A stretch of 64,000 nt of DNA from positions 6,727-70,726 of the forward strand of contig CAKSSJ010000006.1 in NCBI GenBank assembly GCA_934488615.1, in the 5' to 3' direction. This stretch comes from an uncultured Eubacteriales bacterium (lineage in GTDB: Bacteria > Bacillota > Clostridia > Oscillospirales > Acutalibacteraceae). The notes below the pieces were generated by a model, which saw nothing but the letters and a program-made list of their open reading frames with translations, had not been told where the DNA came from and did no database searches. The position numbers were made by a program, and so were the translations under genes. The stretch's first letter is position 1. Each line of letters opens with the position of its first letter. Below are positions 48,285 to 57,737 of the stretch, one piece after another.

Positions 48285-48851
48285 TTAAAACTCCACATTC
48301 GGTACTGTCTGTGAATTATCGTCCGCTTTGAAGAAATCTGCCTTTTCAAATCCGAAAATTCCTGCAAGAATATTTTTCGGGAAGGTACGGATCGAAGTGT
48401 TGTATGACTGAACAGCCTCGTTGTAATCCTTGCGGGCAACGGCAATTCTGTTCTCGGTTCCTGCAAGCTCATCTTGAAGCGCAGTGAAATTCGAATTCGC
48501 TTTTAAATCGGGATATGCTTCGGTAACGGCATTTACCCAAACCGAAATAGCCCTATCAAGCTCGTCATTTGCCTGCGAAAGGCTTGCGGCATCATTCGCC
48601 CTGCCGACCTTTGCTCTCGCTTCGGTAACGGCTGTCAGAGTTTCCTGCTCAAATTTTGTGTATCCTTTGACTGTTGAGACGAAATTCGGAATCAGATCCG
48701 CACGGCGCTGGAGCTGAGTCTGAATGTCAGCCTGCTTTGTTTCAACCGTTGTCTGCGCCTTAACAAGCGAATTATATCCGCCTGCAAAAATGCCGACAAG
48801 AACAACCAACACTGCGATAATCGCAATTATAATTTTTGTACCGCTTTTCAT
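48285..48851 (-). CDS. lemA: LemA family protein
   Basis: 188 residues. One N-terminal membrane helix (about 5-27) followed by a helical bundle. Family motifs are YNSLVKAQTTVETKQADIQTQLQRR-like start, DLIPNFVSTVKGY, and YNEAVQSYNTSIRTFP near the end. ATG 48851 is preferred because AGAGG lies eight bases upstream; an earlier GTG overlaps it. LemA and TPM proteins frequently form a pair; the cellular role is not known. Confidence 0.92.
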   Translation of the reverse strand: MKSGTKIIIAIIAVLVVLVGIFAGGYNSLVKAQTTVETKQADIQTQLQRRADLIPNFVSTVKGYTKFEQETLTAVTEARAKVGRANDAASLSQANDELDRAISVWVNAVTEAYPDLKANSNFTALQDELAGTENRIAVARKDYNEAVQSYNTSIRTFPKNILAGIFGFEKADFFKADDNSQTVPNVEF

Positions 48852-48869
48852 ATCGAACACCTCTTTGAT

Positions 48870-49598
48870 TTATTTTCTTTCTTCTATTTTACTATTTCTG
48901 AGAGCCGCAGTCAAGCAAATTACGCTTTTAACACCGTAAAGATATAACATTTTTCCGCATTCGTTGAGAGTTGCGCCCGATGTTTTGATATCATCAATCA
49001 GTAAAATCGTTTTTCCCTCAAGCTGATATTTATTATTAACGTCAAACGCGCCGATAAGATTACCTGTTCTTTCTATTCCCGAGCAGTCATGCTGACAGTC
49101 GGTATCATATAGCTTGACAAGCATTTTGTCGGCAAAGGGAATGTCGCAGAGCTTTGAAATTTCACGCGCAAGAAGTCTGCTTTGGTTGAATCCGCGCTTG
49201 CGCTCCTTGGTTTTGTACATCGGAATAAATGTTATATAATCAAAGGATATATCTCCGAAATATGCTTCAAGCGTTTCGGTCATCAGCCTTGCGAGTGGTT
49301 TTGAAATGCTCCGCTCATCTCTGAACTTGAAACGGTGAATACATTTCTTTACATCTTCGTCATAGTACATCGCGGAAGCGACCTTGTCATAGTAAACAGC
49401 CTTTTTCTTATTGCAGCTGCAATCTTTCTTGGCGGCGCCGCAATGCGTGCAGATATCGCCCTTGATAAACGGAATCGTTTCCTCACAATCCGAGCAGTAA
49501 TCCTCAAACGGACCGATCAGCTCATTGCAGAATATACAGCGATTCGGAAAGAACAGCGAAGAAATAAAAGCGGAAACAGCTTTAATGAAATCCTTCAT
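48870..49598 (-). CDS. ComF-family phosphoribosyltransferase-like protein
   Basis: 242 residues. The N-terminal zinc-finger part (CIFC, CSDC, CTHC, CSC) precedes a type I phosphoribosyltransferase domain with the PRPP loop ILLIDDIKTSGAT and KTKERKRGFNQS. It corresponds to ComFC, which supports uptake of transforming DNA in competent bacteria. It overlaps the end of recD2 by 17 bases, so both come from one transcript, an arrangement consistent with DNA-processing roles. Confidence 0.9.
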   Translation of the reverse strand: MKDFIKAVSAFISSLFFPNRCIFCNELIGPFEDYCSDCEETIPFIKGDICTHCGAAKKDCSCNKKKAVYYDKVASAMYYDEDVKKCIHRFKFRDERSISKPLARLMTETLEAYFGDISFDYITFIPMYKTKERKRGFNQSRLLAREISKLCDIPFADKMLVKLYDTDCQHDCSGIERTGNLIGAFDVNNKYQLEGKTILLIDDIKTSGATLNECGKMLYLYGVKSVICLTAALRNSKIEERK

Positions 49599-51801
49599 CC
49601 CCGTCCCCCGTTTCGGTGAGAAAATGCTTCAGCGCAGTATAGCGCTTCGTTCTGCTATTGTTCATCGTCATTCTGTAAACATCGTCCGAAAGTCCGACAA
49701 GCACCATAATACTCTTTGCCCTTGTTACCGCCGTGTAAAGTAGATTCCTGTAGCTGAGGTTCGGTATAACGTTAAAGACGGGCATAACGACCGCTTTGAA
49801 TTCATTGCCCTGACTTTTATGTACCGTTACGGCATAGGCATGCTCGATCTCGTTGGCGTTTTCAAACGAATATACGGCTATTCTATCCTCAAAGTTGACC
49901 GAAAAGGCCGAGGAGGTGTTGTCGATTTTTTCGATTATACCGATGTCGCCGTTAAATATTCCGCTTCCCTCGTCATTGCCCTTTGTCCAGAGGATATCGT
50001 AATTATTCTTTATCTGCATGACCTTGTCCCCCTCACGCAGTATTTTTCCCGCCAAGGTAACCTCTCTTTTGTCTCTTGACGGCGGATTGAGGGTTGCTTG
50101 CAGAATCTTATTTATATATACGCTTCCGCACTCGCCTTTTCTGGACGGACACAGAACTTGAATATCGTTTATCGGGTCAAAATCATATGCCTTAGGCAGT
50201 CTCGTCGAGCAAAGCTCGGATATTGTGTTCACCACCGCAGAGGAGGTAACGCGCTTCATAAAGAAAAAGTCGTTGTCCTTGGTTTCAAGGTCTGGCATTT
50301 TTCCGTCAACAATATCGTGCGCATTTGTGACGATACGGCTTTTCATCGCCTGTCTGAACACCTTTTTCAGCTCAACGACAGGTAAGGTGCCTGATTCGAT
50401 CAGGTCATGCAGAACATTGCCCGCTCCGACCGCAGGAAGCTGATCCGAGTCGCCGACCATAATCAGACGGCATCCGAGCGGCAACGCGTTCAGCAGGCTT
50501 GAAAACAGCGTTATATCGACCATGGAAAGCTCGTCCACAATAACTGCGTCGGCCTTGAGCGGATCCTGCATATTATGCTTGAAATGCGGATTGTCGTTTT
50601 TATCCCATTCAACCTCAAGCAGACGGTGAATTGTTTTCGCCTCTCTGCCTGTAATTTCGCTCATTCTTTTGGCGGCTCGTCCTGTCGGAGCTGTTAGCGC
50701 GACCTCAAGACCGTCCATCTCAAACAGCTTTAAAATGCCGTTGAGAGTTGTTGTTTTGCCTGTTCCGGGACCGCCCGTTAATATGAGTATTCCCTTGTCA
50801 ACGGCTTTAATAATGGCTTCCCTTTGCTTCTCATCGTAAACAATACATTCGTCGCGTTCGATGTTTTCAATATCCTGCAAAAGTGTCGGTTTGCCTGCAG
50901 GGGGAAATTTAAGAAAAACCTTGATCCTCTCTGACGCCGCGTATTCATCGGAGTATATCTTAAACAGGGCGACAAAAACTTTGCCGTCCATAACAAATTC
51001 TTCGAGTTTGTGCTCTTGGATCAGTGTGTCAAGCGCTTCATTTATGCTCTCTTCATCGGCGTCGAGAAGTCCTTTTGACGGAGCTATAAGCTTTTCACGC
51101 GGCAAACAGGTGTGCCCGTTGCGAAGATTATGACGAATAACATGCATAACACCTGCTTGAATTCTGAATTCGGTTGCAGGCTTAACATCAAGAGCGTCGG
51201 CGATCTGCTCGGCTCTTTCAAAGCCGATGCCTATCCCCTCTCCGCACAAAACATACGGATTCATTCTTACGACGTCAACCGCATTTGCACCGTAAAGCCG
51301 ATAGATTCTGAGACACTCCGAAGCAGTCAAACCGAGCCTTTCGAGAGCTATCATAACCTGGCGGACGGAAAACTGCTCATTGAATGCCTGACATATTTTT
51401 TCCGCCTTTGAAAGCGATATGCCGTTTATCAGAGCAAGAGACTTCGGATGCTTTTCGAGAACCTCGAAAGCCTCTTCGCCAAAGCGTTCGATAATTTTCT
51501 GCGCTGTTTTCGGACCGATTCCCTTAACGGCTCCCGATGCGAGGTAACGGTACAGATCCGCCGATGTTGACGGGAGACTTCTTTCGCAAAGCTCTGCTCT
51601 GAACTGCTTGCCGAAGGTCTGATGAACGACCCATGTTCCGCGAAGCTTCAACTCCTCACCGACATTGATTTCGGGAAGAACGCCCACAACGGTTATGTAC
51701 TCCTCGTCCGCAGACAGTTCAAGAACCGTAAACCCGCTCTCGGGCTTACGGAACACAAGCTCTTCAACATATCCGTGGATTTCTTCAAGGTTTTCGTTCA
51801 T
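49582..51801 (-). CDS. recD2: RecD2-type ATP-dependent DNA helicase
   Basis: A 739-residue superfamily 1B helicase not partnered with RecBC. The RecD2-specific N-terminal region with helix-hairpin-helix-like GIGPKTAQKIIERFG spans about 1-320. Helicase motifs: Walker A GGPGTGKTTT, motif II VIVDELSMVD, motif III MVGDSDQLPAVG, and the C-terminal TVHKSQGNEF and LYTAVTRAK. It unwinds 5' to 3' and aids recombination or repair. It overlaps the genes on either side by 17 bases, indicating tight coupling. Confidence 0.95.
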   Translation of the reverse strand: MNENLEEIHGYVEELVFRKPESGFTVLELSADEEYITVVGVLPEINVGEELKLRGTWVVHQTFGKQFRAELCERSLPSTSADLYRYLASGAVKGIGPKTAQKIIERFGEEAFEVLEKHPKSLALINGISLSKAEKICQAFNEQFSVRQVMIALERLGLTASECLRIYRLYGANAVDVVRMNPYVLCGEGIGIGFERAEQIADALDVKPATEFRIQAGVMHVIRHNLRNGHTCLPREKLIAPSKGLLDADEESINEALDTLIQEHKLEEFVMDGKVFVALFKIYSDEYAASERIKVFLKFPPAGKPTLLQDIENIERDECIVYDEKQREAIIKAVDKGILILTGGPGTGKTTTLNGILKLFEMDGLEVALTAPTGRAAKRMSEITGREAKTIHRLLEVEWDKNDNPHFKHNMQDPLKADAVIVDELSMVDITLFSSLLNALPLGCRLIMVGDSDQLPAVGAGNVLHDLIESGTLPVVELKKVFRQAMKSRIVTNAHDIVDGKMPDLETKDNDFFFMKRVTSSAVVNTISELCSTRLPKAYDFDPINDIQVLCPSRKGECGSVYINKILQATLNPPSRDKREVTLAGKILREGDKVMQIKNNYDILWTKGNDEGSGIFNGDIGIIEKIDNTSSAFSVNFEDRIAVYSFENANEIEHAYAVTVHKSQGNEFKAVVMPVFNVIPNLSYRNLLYTAVTRAKSIMVLVGLSDDVYRMTMNNSRTKRYTALKHFLTETGDGDEGFH

Positions 51802-52135
51802 CTTTTTCCTCGCAATTATCTTTGCAGTTATTTTTTGCGTTTATGTATATTTTCATTTCATCAATTATAACATCGGCTATATGCTTTTCTTCTTCGGAAA
51901 GCGCGCTTGAATCAAATTCAATTTCATCAAAAATCAAATCGCCGAAAATGAGCTTTTTAAAATAGGTTCCGTAAACGAGGGATTCTATTCTTCCCCTCTT
52001 CACGTCGGTCGGAAATTTGACAATATAACGGCTGTTGCCCTTAGGACGGTATATCCAAAGCAAAAGAAAATAGACACAGCTGACAAATCCTATGAAGCTT
52101 AAAGCACATACAAGACCGCATACGAGAGCGTTCAT
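51785..52135 (-). CDS. Small membrane protein upstream of recD2
   Basis: 116 residues: an N-terminal membrane helix (about 5-28, SFIGFVSCVYFLLLWIY) and a charged cytoplasmic domain rich in Glu and Lys at the end (NNCKDNCEEKDERKP). No family recognised. GAGGTGAT precedes the ATG. It overlaps recD2 by 17 bases, which supports it being real and cotranscribed. Confidence 0.7.
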   Translation of the reverse strand: MNALVCGLVCALSFIGFVSCVYFLLLWIYRPKGNSRYIVKFPTDVKRGRIESLVYGTYFKKLIFGDLIFDEIEFDSSALSEEEKHIADVIIDEMKIYINAKNNCKDNCEEKDERKP

Positions 52136-52231
52136 AAAATCACCTCACTGATATGATATTCAGCGAGGAGCATAATGTTAAGGCAATACCTTACATTTAG
52201 AGGTATGCTGATTGCAAAAATCGTTGACTTT

Positions 52232-52564
52232 CATACAAGCAGGTCTGTAAGCCGAGTTCTGTCATTTAAGGCAATTATCTATCCAGGCTGTGAATTACTC
52301 CGCAGCTCAAGCCACCCGTTGAAATGATAGGCCGAGCAAGCCTAATCAGTCGGTGTTGCCCCGAATAGGGTTTACAGGATCGCAATGTTTCCACGCGATC
52401 GGTGAGCTCTTACCTCGCCTTTCCACCCTTACCGCAAATGCGGCGGTATATCTCTGTTGCACTGTCCCTAAGGTTACCCTCGGCGGCCGTTAGCCGTTAT
52501 TCTGCTCTATGGGGCTCGGACTTTCCTCATGCATAAGCATGCAACTGCCCAACCTGCTTGTATG
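52232..52564 (-). ncRNA. rnpB: RNase P RNA
   Basis: Catalytic RNA that trims the 5' end of pre-tRNAs. On the minus strand the conserved core GAGGAAAGTCCGAGC is followed by GGCTAACGGCCGCCGAGGGTAACC-type sequence and ends with ACAGAACTCGGCTTACAGACC. Helix P1 is formed by CATACAAGCAGG at one end and CCTGCTTGTATG at the other, which defines the limits. About 333 bases, typical. The protein subunit gene rnpA is at 57.7 kb. The precursor may begin about 20 bases further upstream. Confidence 0.96.
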
Positions 52565-52585
52565 ATAATCAACGATTACCTATAT

Positions 52586-52614
52586 ATTTTAATTTAAAAT
52601 GTAATAAAAGTCAA
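52586..52614 (-). promoter_or_regulatory. Promoter of rnpB
   Basis: On the minus strand TTGACT (52609-52614), 17-base spacer, TAAAAT (52586-52591), 22 bases before the RNA's P1 helix. Confidence 0.75.
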
Positions 52615-52642
52615 TTAAATAGGTCATTTATTTTTAAAAGTC

Positions 52643-52671
52643 TTGATAAAATTCGAAAGATATAGTAAAAT
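52643..52671 (+). promoter_or_regulatory. Promoter of the first LCP gene
   Basis: TTGATA (52643-52648), 17-base spacer, TAAAAT (52666-52671), 21 bases before the ATG. Confidence 0.7.
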
Positions 52672-52692
52672 GTTGCATTAGAAGGTGAAAAA

Positions 52693-53805
52693 ATGAGCGA
52701 TATTTACTTTAAGAATTACAAAAAAAGAGATGATACGGGCGAAATACCCATCACTCAGTCGGAAAAAGATTTTCAGGACAGACGGAATCAGCAGAAATAT
52801 GATGAAATAATAAAAAATCAGGAACGACTCGGTACCTTTGAGGGGTATCAAAACGGCGAAAGACCTGCCGAACTTGAAACACCTCAGCAAAAGAAGCCTA
52901 AAAAGAAAAAGAAGAAAAAGGGCTGCGGTTGCGGATGCGGAAGCTTACTGATAATCTTCCTTCTTATAATCGCAATGCTTCCGATCGGCAGTATTGGATA
53001 TGTTTATTCTCTCTGCTCGAAAACGAACTATGTCAGCAGCGATTTGAATTATTCCGAGGATCCTAATTATTATAATGTTTTGCTTATCGGCTGCGATAAA
53101 TCGGACGGAACATCTCAGCGCTCCGACTCAATGATACTTGTCACGATCGACAAGGAGCATCAGAAAATCAAAATGACCTCCTTCATGCGCGATCTGTGGG
53201 TTTCGATTCCGGGATATGACGATGCAAGATTGAATGCCGCCTATTCCTACGGCGGTGCGGAGCTGCTTTTGCAGACGTTACATGAAAATTTCGGTGTAAA
53301 CGTAAATGATTACGTCATGGTCGATTTTGCAATGTTTGAGAAGCTGATTGACGGCTTGGGCGGAGTTAATGTTGATATCACCGAGGACGAAGCCGATTTC
53401 ATAAACGAAACAAGTCACGCCAAGGTTCATTCGGGCGAGAACGTTTTAAACGGAGACTACGCGTTGATATATTGCAGAATCAGATATCTTGATTCCGATT
53501 TCAACAGAACTCAGCGTCAGCGCAAGGTCATGAATTCGATCATAAAAAAGACGGTTTCTCAGAATCCGGTCAAAACGCTTTCGGTCATGAGCGATATAAT
53601 TCCGCTGATTACGACGAACATCAGCCCTGCGAAAATGACGGTCAAAGCGTTCAGTGCAATAAGCTTTCTGAAATACGGAAACGATCAGTTCAGACTGCCG
53701 ACCGACGACGGATACACAAGTGAGATCATCTACGGTCAGGATGTCCTCGTCCCCGATCTTGAAGCAAGTAAAGAGGCTCTAAACAAATTCATATATGAAT
53801 CATAA
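52693..53805 (+). CDS. LytR-CpsA-Psr family wall-polymer ligase
   Basis: 370 residues. A Lys-rich cytoplasmic N-terminus ends in an odd GCGCGCGS stretch just before the membrane helix (about 88-108). The extracellular LCP domain follows, with DSMILVTID, SFMRDLWVSIPG, NAAYSYGGAELLLQTL, VDFAMFEKLIDGLGGV, and the Arg-rich IYCRIRYLDSDFNRTQRQRKVM. LCP enzymes attach teichoic acids or polysaccharides to peptidoglycan using a polyprenyl-phosphate carrier. A second LCP gene converges on it. The GAAGGTG ribosome site is adequate. Confidence 0.92.
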   Translation: MSDIYFKNYKKRDDTGEIPITQSEKDFQDRRNQQKYDEIIKNQERLGTFEGYQNGERPAELETPQQKKPKKKKKKKGCGCGCGSLLIIFLLIIAMLPIGSIGYVYSLCSKTNYVSSDLNYSEDPNYYNVLLIGCDKSDGTSQRSDSMILVTIDKEHQKIKMTSFMRDLWVSIPGYDDARLNAAYSYGGAELLLQTLHENFGVNVNDYVMVDFAMFEKLIDGLGGVNVDITEDEADFINETSHAKVHSGENVLNGDYALIYCRIRYLDSDFNRTQRQRKVMNSIIKKTVSQNPVKTLSVMSDIIPLITTNISPAKMTVKAFSAISFLKYGNDQFRLPTDDGYTSEIIYGQDVLVPDLEASKEALNKFIYES

Positions 53806-53808
53806 AAT

Positions 53809-53838
53809 AACGGACAGAAGCACAAACTTCTGTCCGTT
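53809..53838. terminator. Bidirectional terminator between the LCP genes
   Basis: AACGGACAGAAG pairs perfectly with CTTCTGTCCGTT around CACAAA (12-bp stem), with A and T tracts on the two sides. Confidence 0.88.
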
Positions 53839-53851
53839 AAAATTTTTGATT

Positions 53852-55402
53852 TTAATAGTCGCTTTCTGTGTCCAAATTTGGATCTTCGGGATCAACGGGA
53901 ACATCGGGCTCCTCAGGCGTATCCGTAACAGGCTCCTCGGGCTCTGTGATCGGCTCTTCATCTGTTATCGGTTCCTCATATGCTGTGGTCGGTTCATCAT
54001 AGTATGAGTTGTTATCACCGCTGTAGGAATTGTCGGAAGAGTTGTCATTGCCGCTGTCAGTCGTCGTATCTCTTCTGTTGGATACCGAATCAAGCGGGCT
54101 GACTCTGTTTTCCGAAAGTACGATATTGGTCTTTCCATAGAGGATCTTCTGAAGCCTCTGCGCGCAGAGCGGATAGTCAACCGTCCATGCCCACTGTGTC
54201 GAATTTATCATACCGCCGATTCTTTCGACATAATCCTCGTTCGGCATGATGTATTCCTTGATTTCAAAATTCATCCAGTCGTGTGAATATGCCGTTGCGA
54301 TAAGCGAGAGAACCTCTGACTGTTTGTAACCGGTTCTGAGATAATCGGTCGCCTGCTTATATGCATTTACAAGCTGTCCGTTCGAGGCTTTTTTAGCCTT
54401 TTCTATCAAGGACTTAATAACGGAACGCTGTCTCCTTGTACGGCTGAGGTCGCTGTCATCATCACAGTGACGGATTCGGCTGTAAATAAGAGCCTGCTTA
54501 CCGTTTAATGTAGCTGTTCCGTAGGGAAAATCCTTCTGGCTTGATGTTCTGCGGATATAGTCCGCCTCGTAATCCTGAACGTTTACCGTAACACCGCCGA
54601 TAGCGTCAATTACCTTCGGGAATGATTTGAAATCAACGGCGACATACTGGTCGATTTTAATTTTGTAGTTGTTTTCGAGAGTTTGAAGAAGAGTTTTCGG
54701 ACCGCCGTGGTAAGCGGCATTTATCTTTTCGTACTCATCGTAATAGGTTCCGTCCTCTTTCGGCATTTTGATATATGTCCAGCTGTCACGCAGGAAAGAA
54801 ACCATTGTGATTCTTTCGTTTTTCTTATCAATGGAAACAAGAATCTGAGAATCACAAAGATTGTATTCGCTGTCAACACCGCAGAGAAGAACATTTAAAA
54901 CATTCTTGTTTGACATTTTATCTCCGCCGTTGTTTGCCCACTGATAAAGGAACGCGTTAAGTGAATCAGCGTCGATATCGCCCATTACCTTGAACTGAGT
55001 ATTATCATCTACAAGATAATTCTTATCAATCTTGTTGTAGTCGATTCCGTCGTCGCCGTAGCCCTTGCTCTTGGTTGAAAGATACAGCCAAACAAGTCCT
55101 GCACCGGCGGTGAGAAGAATCACGATTACAAGACAGAGCGCGATAATCTTCGTGTTTCTGTATTTATTCTTTGTGAAAAAGTTTTCTTTCTTTTCGGGTA
55201 CAAAATCTTCCTCATCATATTCCGTGTCTTCGGGCTCATCAGCATCGTTTCCGTCACTGTAGGAGCTGATATTATTATCAGCCTTATCAAAGTGCGGAAC
55301 AGGTACTATCTGAGTTTCCTCATCGTCGGAAGCATAATGACTGTATTTTTTATTAAATTCATCCATGTTGTCCAAAGCGTCCAATTTATCTTTGTTATCC
55401 AT
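53852..55402 (-). CDS. Second LytR-CpsA-Psr family protein, with long acidic tail
   Basis: 516 residues. Acidic cytoplasmic N-terminus (about 1-80), one membrane helix (about 83-106), and an LCP domain (about 155-400) with VLLCGVDSEYNLCDSQILVSID, SFLRDSWTYI, NAAYHGGPKTLLQTL, FPKVIDAIGGV and IYSRIRHCDDDSDLSRTRRQRSV. A C-terminal tail of about 100 residues is rich in Asp, Ser, Pro, Glu and Thr, suggesting a wall-spanning linker. ATG 55402 follows GGAG; an earlier in-frame start lacks one. It probably differs in substrate from its neighbour. Confidence 0.9.
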   Translation of the reverse strand: MDNKDKLDALDNMDEFNKKYSHYASDDEETQIVPVPHFDKADNNISSYSDGNDADEPEDTEYDEEDFVPEKKENFFTKNKYRNTKIIALCLVIVILLTAGAGLVWLYLSTKSKGYGDDGIDYNKIDKNYLVDDNTQFKVMGDIDADSLNAFLYQWANNGGDKMSNKNVLNVLLCGVDSEYNLCDSQILVSIDKKNERITMVSFLRDSWTYIKMPKEDGTYYDEYEKINAAYHGGPKTLLQTLENNYKIKIDQYVAVDFKSFPKVIDAIGGVTVNVQDYEADYIRRTSSQKDFPYGTATLNGKQALIYSRIRHCDDDSDLSRTRRQRSVIKSLIEKAKKASNGQLVNAYKQATDYLRTGYKQSEVLSLIATAYSHDWMNFEIKEYIMPNEDYVERIGGMINSTQWAWTVDYPLCAQRLQKILYGKTNIVLSENRVSPLDSVSNRRDTTTDSGNDNSSDNSYSGDNNSYYDEPTTAYEEPITDEEPITEPEEPVTDTPEEPDVPVDPEDPNLDTESDY

Positions 55403-55505
55403 AAGATCAACTCCATTTAAACGAATCCGCAGTTCCATAGAAATGAAACACAGGTAAATGACAAAAAGCGAACAACATGATTATATTGTCCGCTTCTTTA
55501 AATCC

Positions 55506-56462
55506 TTATTCCTCTTTTGCTTTAGGCTCGATTTTACCGTAAAGTGAACCCTCAAGATCCGAACGAGGTGCTCTGGTAGGAGCATTTTGTTCCTTGGACT
55601 GCGAACGGTTATCGTGTCTTCTGTAATCTCCTCTGCGGCCTCTTCCGTTAGACGGATTGGTAGCCTTAAATCCCTCGGCAAGAGTAATAACAACGCGTCT
55701 GTCGCTCTCTGAGCCGATGGAATGTGAATCAACACCCTCAATTTCCTGAATCGTTGTATGAATGATTCTTCTTTCATACGGATTCATCGGATCAAGACAA
55801 ACATTTCTGCCGTATTTCTTAACTCTTGCGGCATTTTTCTTTGCAAGCTCACGGAGAGTTTCTTCTCTCTTCTCTCTGTAATTGCCTGCGTTGATTGAAA
55901 CGCGCTTGTAATTGTCCTTGCCCTTGTTGATAACAAGTCTTGTAAGGTACTGTATAGCGTCGAGCGTTTCGCCGCGTCTGCCGATAACATAGCCGTAGTC
56001 GTTACCGCAGTCAAGCTGAACATAAACGCTTTCGTTATCCTCGCACGAGGAAATCTTTGCGTCCTGAACGCCCATACCCTCAAGAATACTTCTGATATAT
56101 GCCTCAGCTGCCTTTGAAGCCTCGCCTACCGTTTTAACGGTTTCTTCGTTTGTTGCCGCCTTAGCTTTTGCTTTGGCAGGCTCTTTCTTAGCTTCGGGCT
56201 TCTTAGCTTCGGCTTTCTTCTCCTGCTTAGCAGGCTTCTGCTCTTTTATCGGCTTCGGTTCGGTTTTTTTAACCTCATCGGGAACCTCATAATAAGCTCT
56301 TACTTCTGCAAGTGAGCCTCCGAAAAGACCGAGAGTCTTTTTCTTAGCCGTTTTAAGAACCTCGACTTTAACATCTGCATCCCACGGAGCGCCGAGCTCG
56401 TTCTTTGCGGCTTCGATAGCGGCTTCTGTGGTTGCACCTTTTCCGAATGCTTCTTTAATCAA
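55506..56462 (-). CDS. jag: Jag/KhpB RNA-binding protein
   Basis: 318 residues: Jag-N domain (about 1-58, KKTLGLFGGSLAEVRAYY), a Lys/Ala/Pro-rich linker (about 60-110), KH domain (YGYVIGRRGETLDAIQYLTRLVIN), and R3H domain (MNPYERRIIHTTIQ...SIGSESDRRVVI). It affects elongation and division through RNA binding in other Firmicutes. It starts with TTG 56462 behind AGGTGG. It is last of the rpmH-rnpA-yidD-yidC-jag series, the standard order. Confidence 0.94.
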   Translation of the reverse strand: MIKEAFGKGATTEAAIEAAKNELGAPWDADVKVEVLKTAKKKTLGLFGGSLAEVRAYYEVPDEVKKTEPKPIKEQKPAKQEKKAEAKKPEAKKEPAKAKAKAATNEETVKTVGEASKAAEAYIRSILEGMGVQDAKISSCEDNESVYVQLDCGNDYGYVIGRRGETLDAIQYLTRLVINKGKDNYKRVSINAGNYREKREETLRELAKKNAARVKKYGRNVCLDPMNPYERRIIHTTIQEIEGVDSHSIGSESDRRVVITLAEGFKATNPSNGRGRRGDYRRHDNRSQSKEQNAPTRAPRSDLEGSLYGKIEPKAKEE

Positions 56463-56510
56463 CGGTTTTCACCACCTGTAAATCTACACAATTAAGTGTT
56501 ATAATCAAAA

Positions 56511-57488
56511 TTAGCTGTTTTTAATACGTTTAATACTGTTCTCTCTTGAACGTCTCTCAACTGTCTCCTTGACCATGAGCTTTGCAATGTTTTTCTGCGG
56601 AGACATGACCTTTTTCAAGGCAAATGTCTGAATCGTTGCAAAAATATTTGATGCGATCCAATATACACCGATTCCGCTCGGGAACATAAATGTAAATATA
56701 ACCGAGGTGATCGGCATCATAAGCATTGTACAGCCCATTCCTGGAGCATTTGCACCCGGGTTCGTTTTCTTCTGTTGCATCTGAGTAATAACGGATGTTA
56801 TCAATGATGTAACACCGGAAAGGATAGGAATGATCCAATACTTGCTGAATTCCTTATAATTCGGCTGAACACCGAGCTCAAGACCGCAGAAAATGAATCT
56901 TTTGGCGTCAATAAATGCCTGAACTTTAGCGATCGCGTCCGGCGAAATCGTTGTGCCGTTTGTGGCAATATAATCCTTCAATTCCGAGAAATGCTCGATG
57001 ATGTAAAGCGGATAGTATCTCTCAACCTTTGTGCTGACAGAGAGAACGCCTTCTTTGATCATGCTTGAAAAAACATCAACAAACTGCTGAGATGTTGCGG
57101 CGTCAAGTCCGATAGCGTAACGAAGCGGATTGTAAAGAACGCCGTAGAGTCCGATAATAAACGGGAACTGAATAAGCAGCGGAATACAGCCTGCCGACAT
57201 CGGGTTGTAGCCCTCGCGCGCGTAAAGATTCTGAGTTTCCTCCTGGATCTTCTGCTGATTGCCCGCGTACTTTTCCTGAATACGTCTGATCTTCGGAGCT
57301 AAACGCTGCTGCTTTGCCATACCCTTCTGCTGGCTGATCGTTGACGGAAGAGTTACAAGACGTGCAAAAATCGTAAAGAGAATAATTGCGATGCCGTAGC
57401 TTCCGTTGAAGCCGTCAACAATTCCGTAAAAGAAGAGCATTATATATCCGAAAATCGGAGTAATGTACTTGTAAAGGAAGTTATACAT
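56511..57488 (-). CDS. yidC: YidC/OxaA membrane protein insertase
   Basis: 325 residues with five or so hydrophobic segments. It inserts proteins into the membrane with or without Sec. Features are IILFTIFARLVTLP (holding the groove Arg), the coiled-coil loop QQKGMAKQQRLAPKIRRIQEKY, GCIPLLIQFPFIIGLYGVLY, and PSGIGVYWIASNIFATIQTF. There is no lipobox at the N-terminus, unlike SpoIIIJ, so it is a Clostridia-type YidC. Adjacent to yidD upstream (12-base gap). Confidence 0.94.
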   Translation of the reverse strand: MYNFLYKYITPIFGYIMLFFYGIVDGFNGSYGIAIILFTIFARLVTLPSTISQQKGMAKQQRLAPKIRRIQEKYAGNQQKIQEETQNLYAREGYNPMSAGCIPLLIQFPFIIGLYGVLYNPLRYAIGLDAATSQQFVDVFSSMIKEGVLSVSTKVERYYPLYIIEHFSELKDYIATNGTTISPDAIAKVQAFIDAKRFIFCGLELGVQPNYKEFSKYWIIPILSGVTSLITSVITQMQQKKTNPGANAPGMGCTMLMMPITSVIFTFMFPSGIGVYWIASNIFATIQTFALKKVMSPQKNIAKLMVKETVERRSRENSIKRIKNS

Positions 57489-57500
57489 ATTTTGTCTCCT

Positions 57501-57737
57501 TTATTCTTTGCGACCCTTTTCTTTTTTTGGAGGAACGGGGTCATAACCTCCCTTGAATAACTGATTGCATCTTAGCAATCTGCACAGAGCCAATAACGAA
57601 CCTTTGAACGCTCCGTGAATCTCTATCGCCTCGAGGGCGTACTGGGAGCAGGTCGGATAATACCTGCACATGGGCGGAAGATGCGGCGAAATATGCCTTT
57701 GATAAAATCTGATACATCGTGTGAGAAATCTTCTCAT
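57501..57737 (-). CDS. yidD: Membrane protein insertion efficiency factor YidD
   Basis: 78 residues with the family signature YQRHISPHLPPMCRYYPTCSQYALEAI and CNQLFKGGYDPVP. Amphipathic and peripheral to the membrane; assists YidC. It overlaps the end of rnpA by four bases (ATGA type), so it is translationally coupled. Confidence 0.95.
   Translation of the reverse strand: MRRFLTRCIRFYQRHISPHLPPMCRYYPTCSQYALEAIEIHGAFKGSLLALCRLLRCNQLFKGGYDPVPPKKEKGRKE

Noticed and set aside
52178..52214. Fourth MITE copy
   Set aside because: Only one end (TTAAGGCAATACC) matches well; the inverted partner is weak, so it is mentioned but not listed as a feature.
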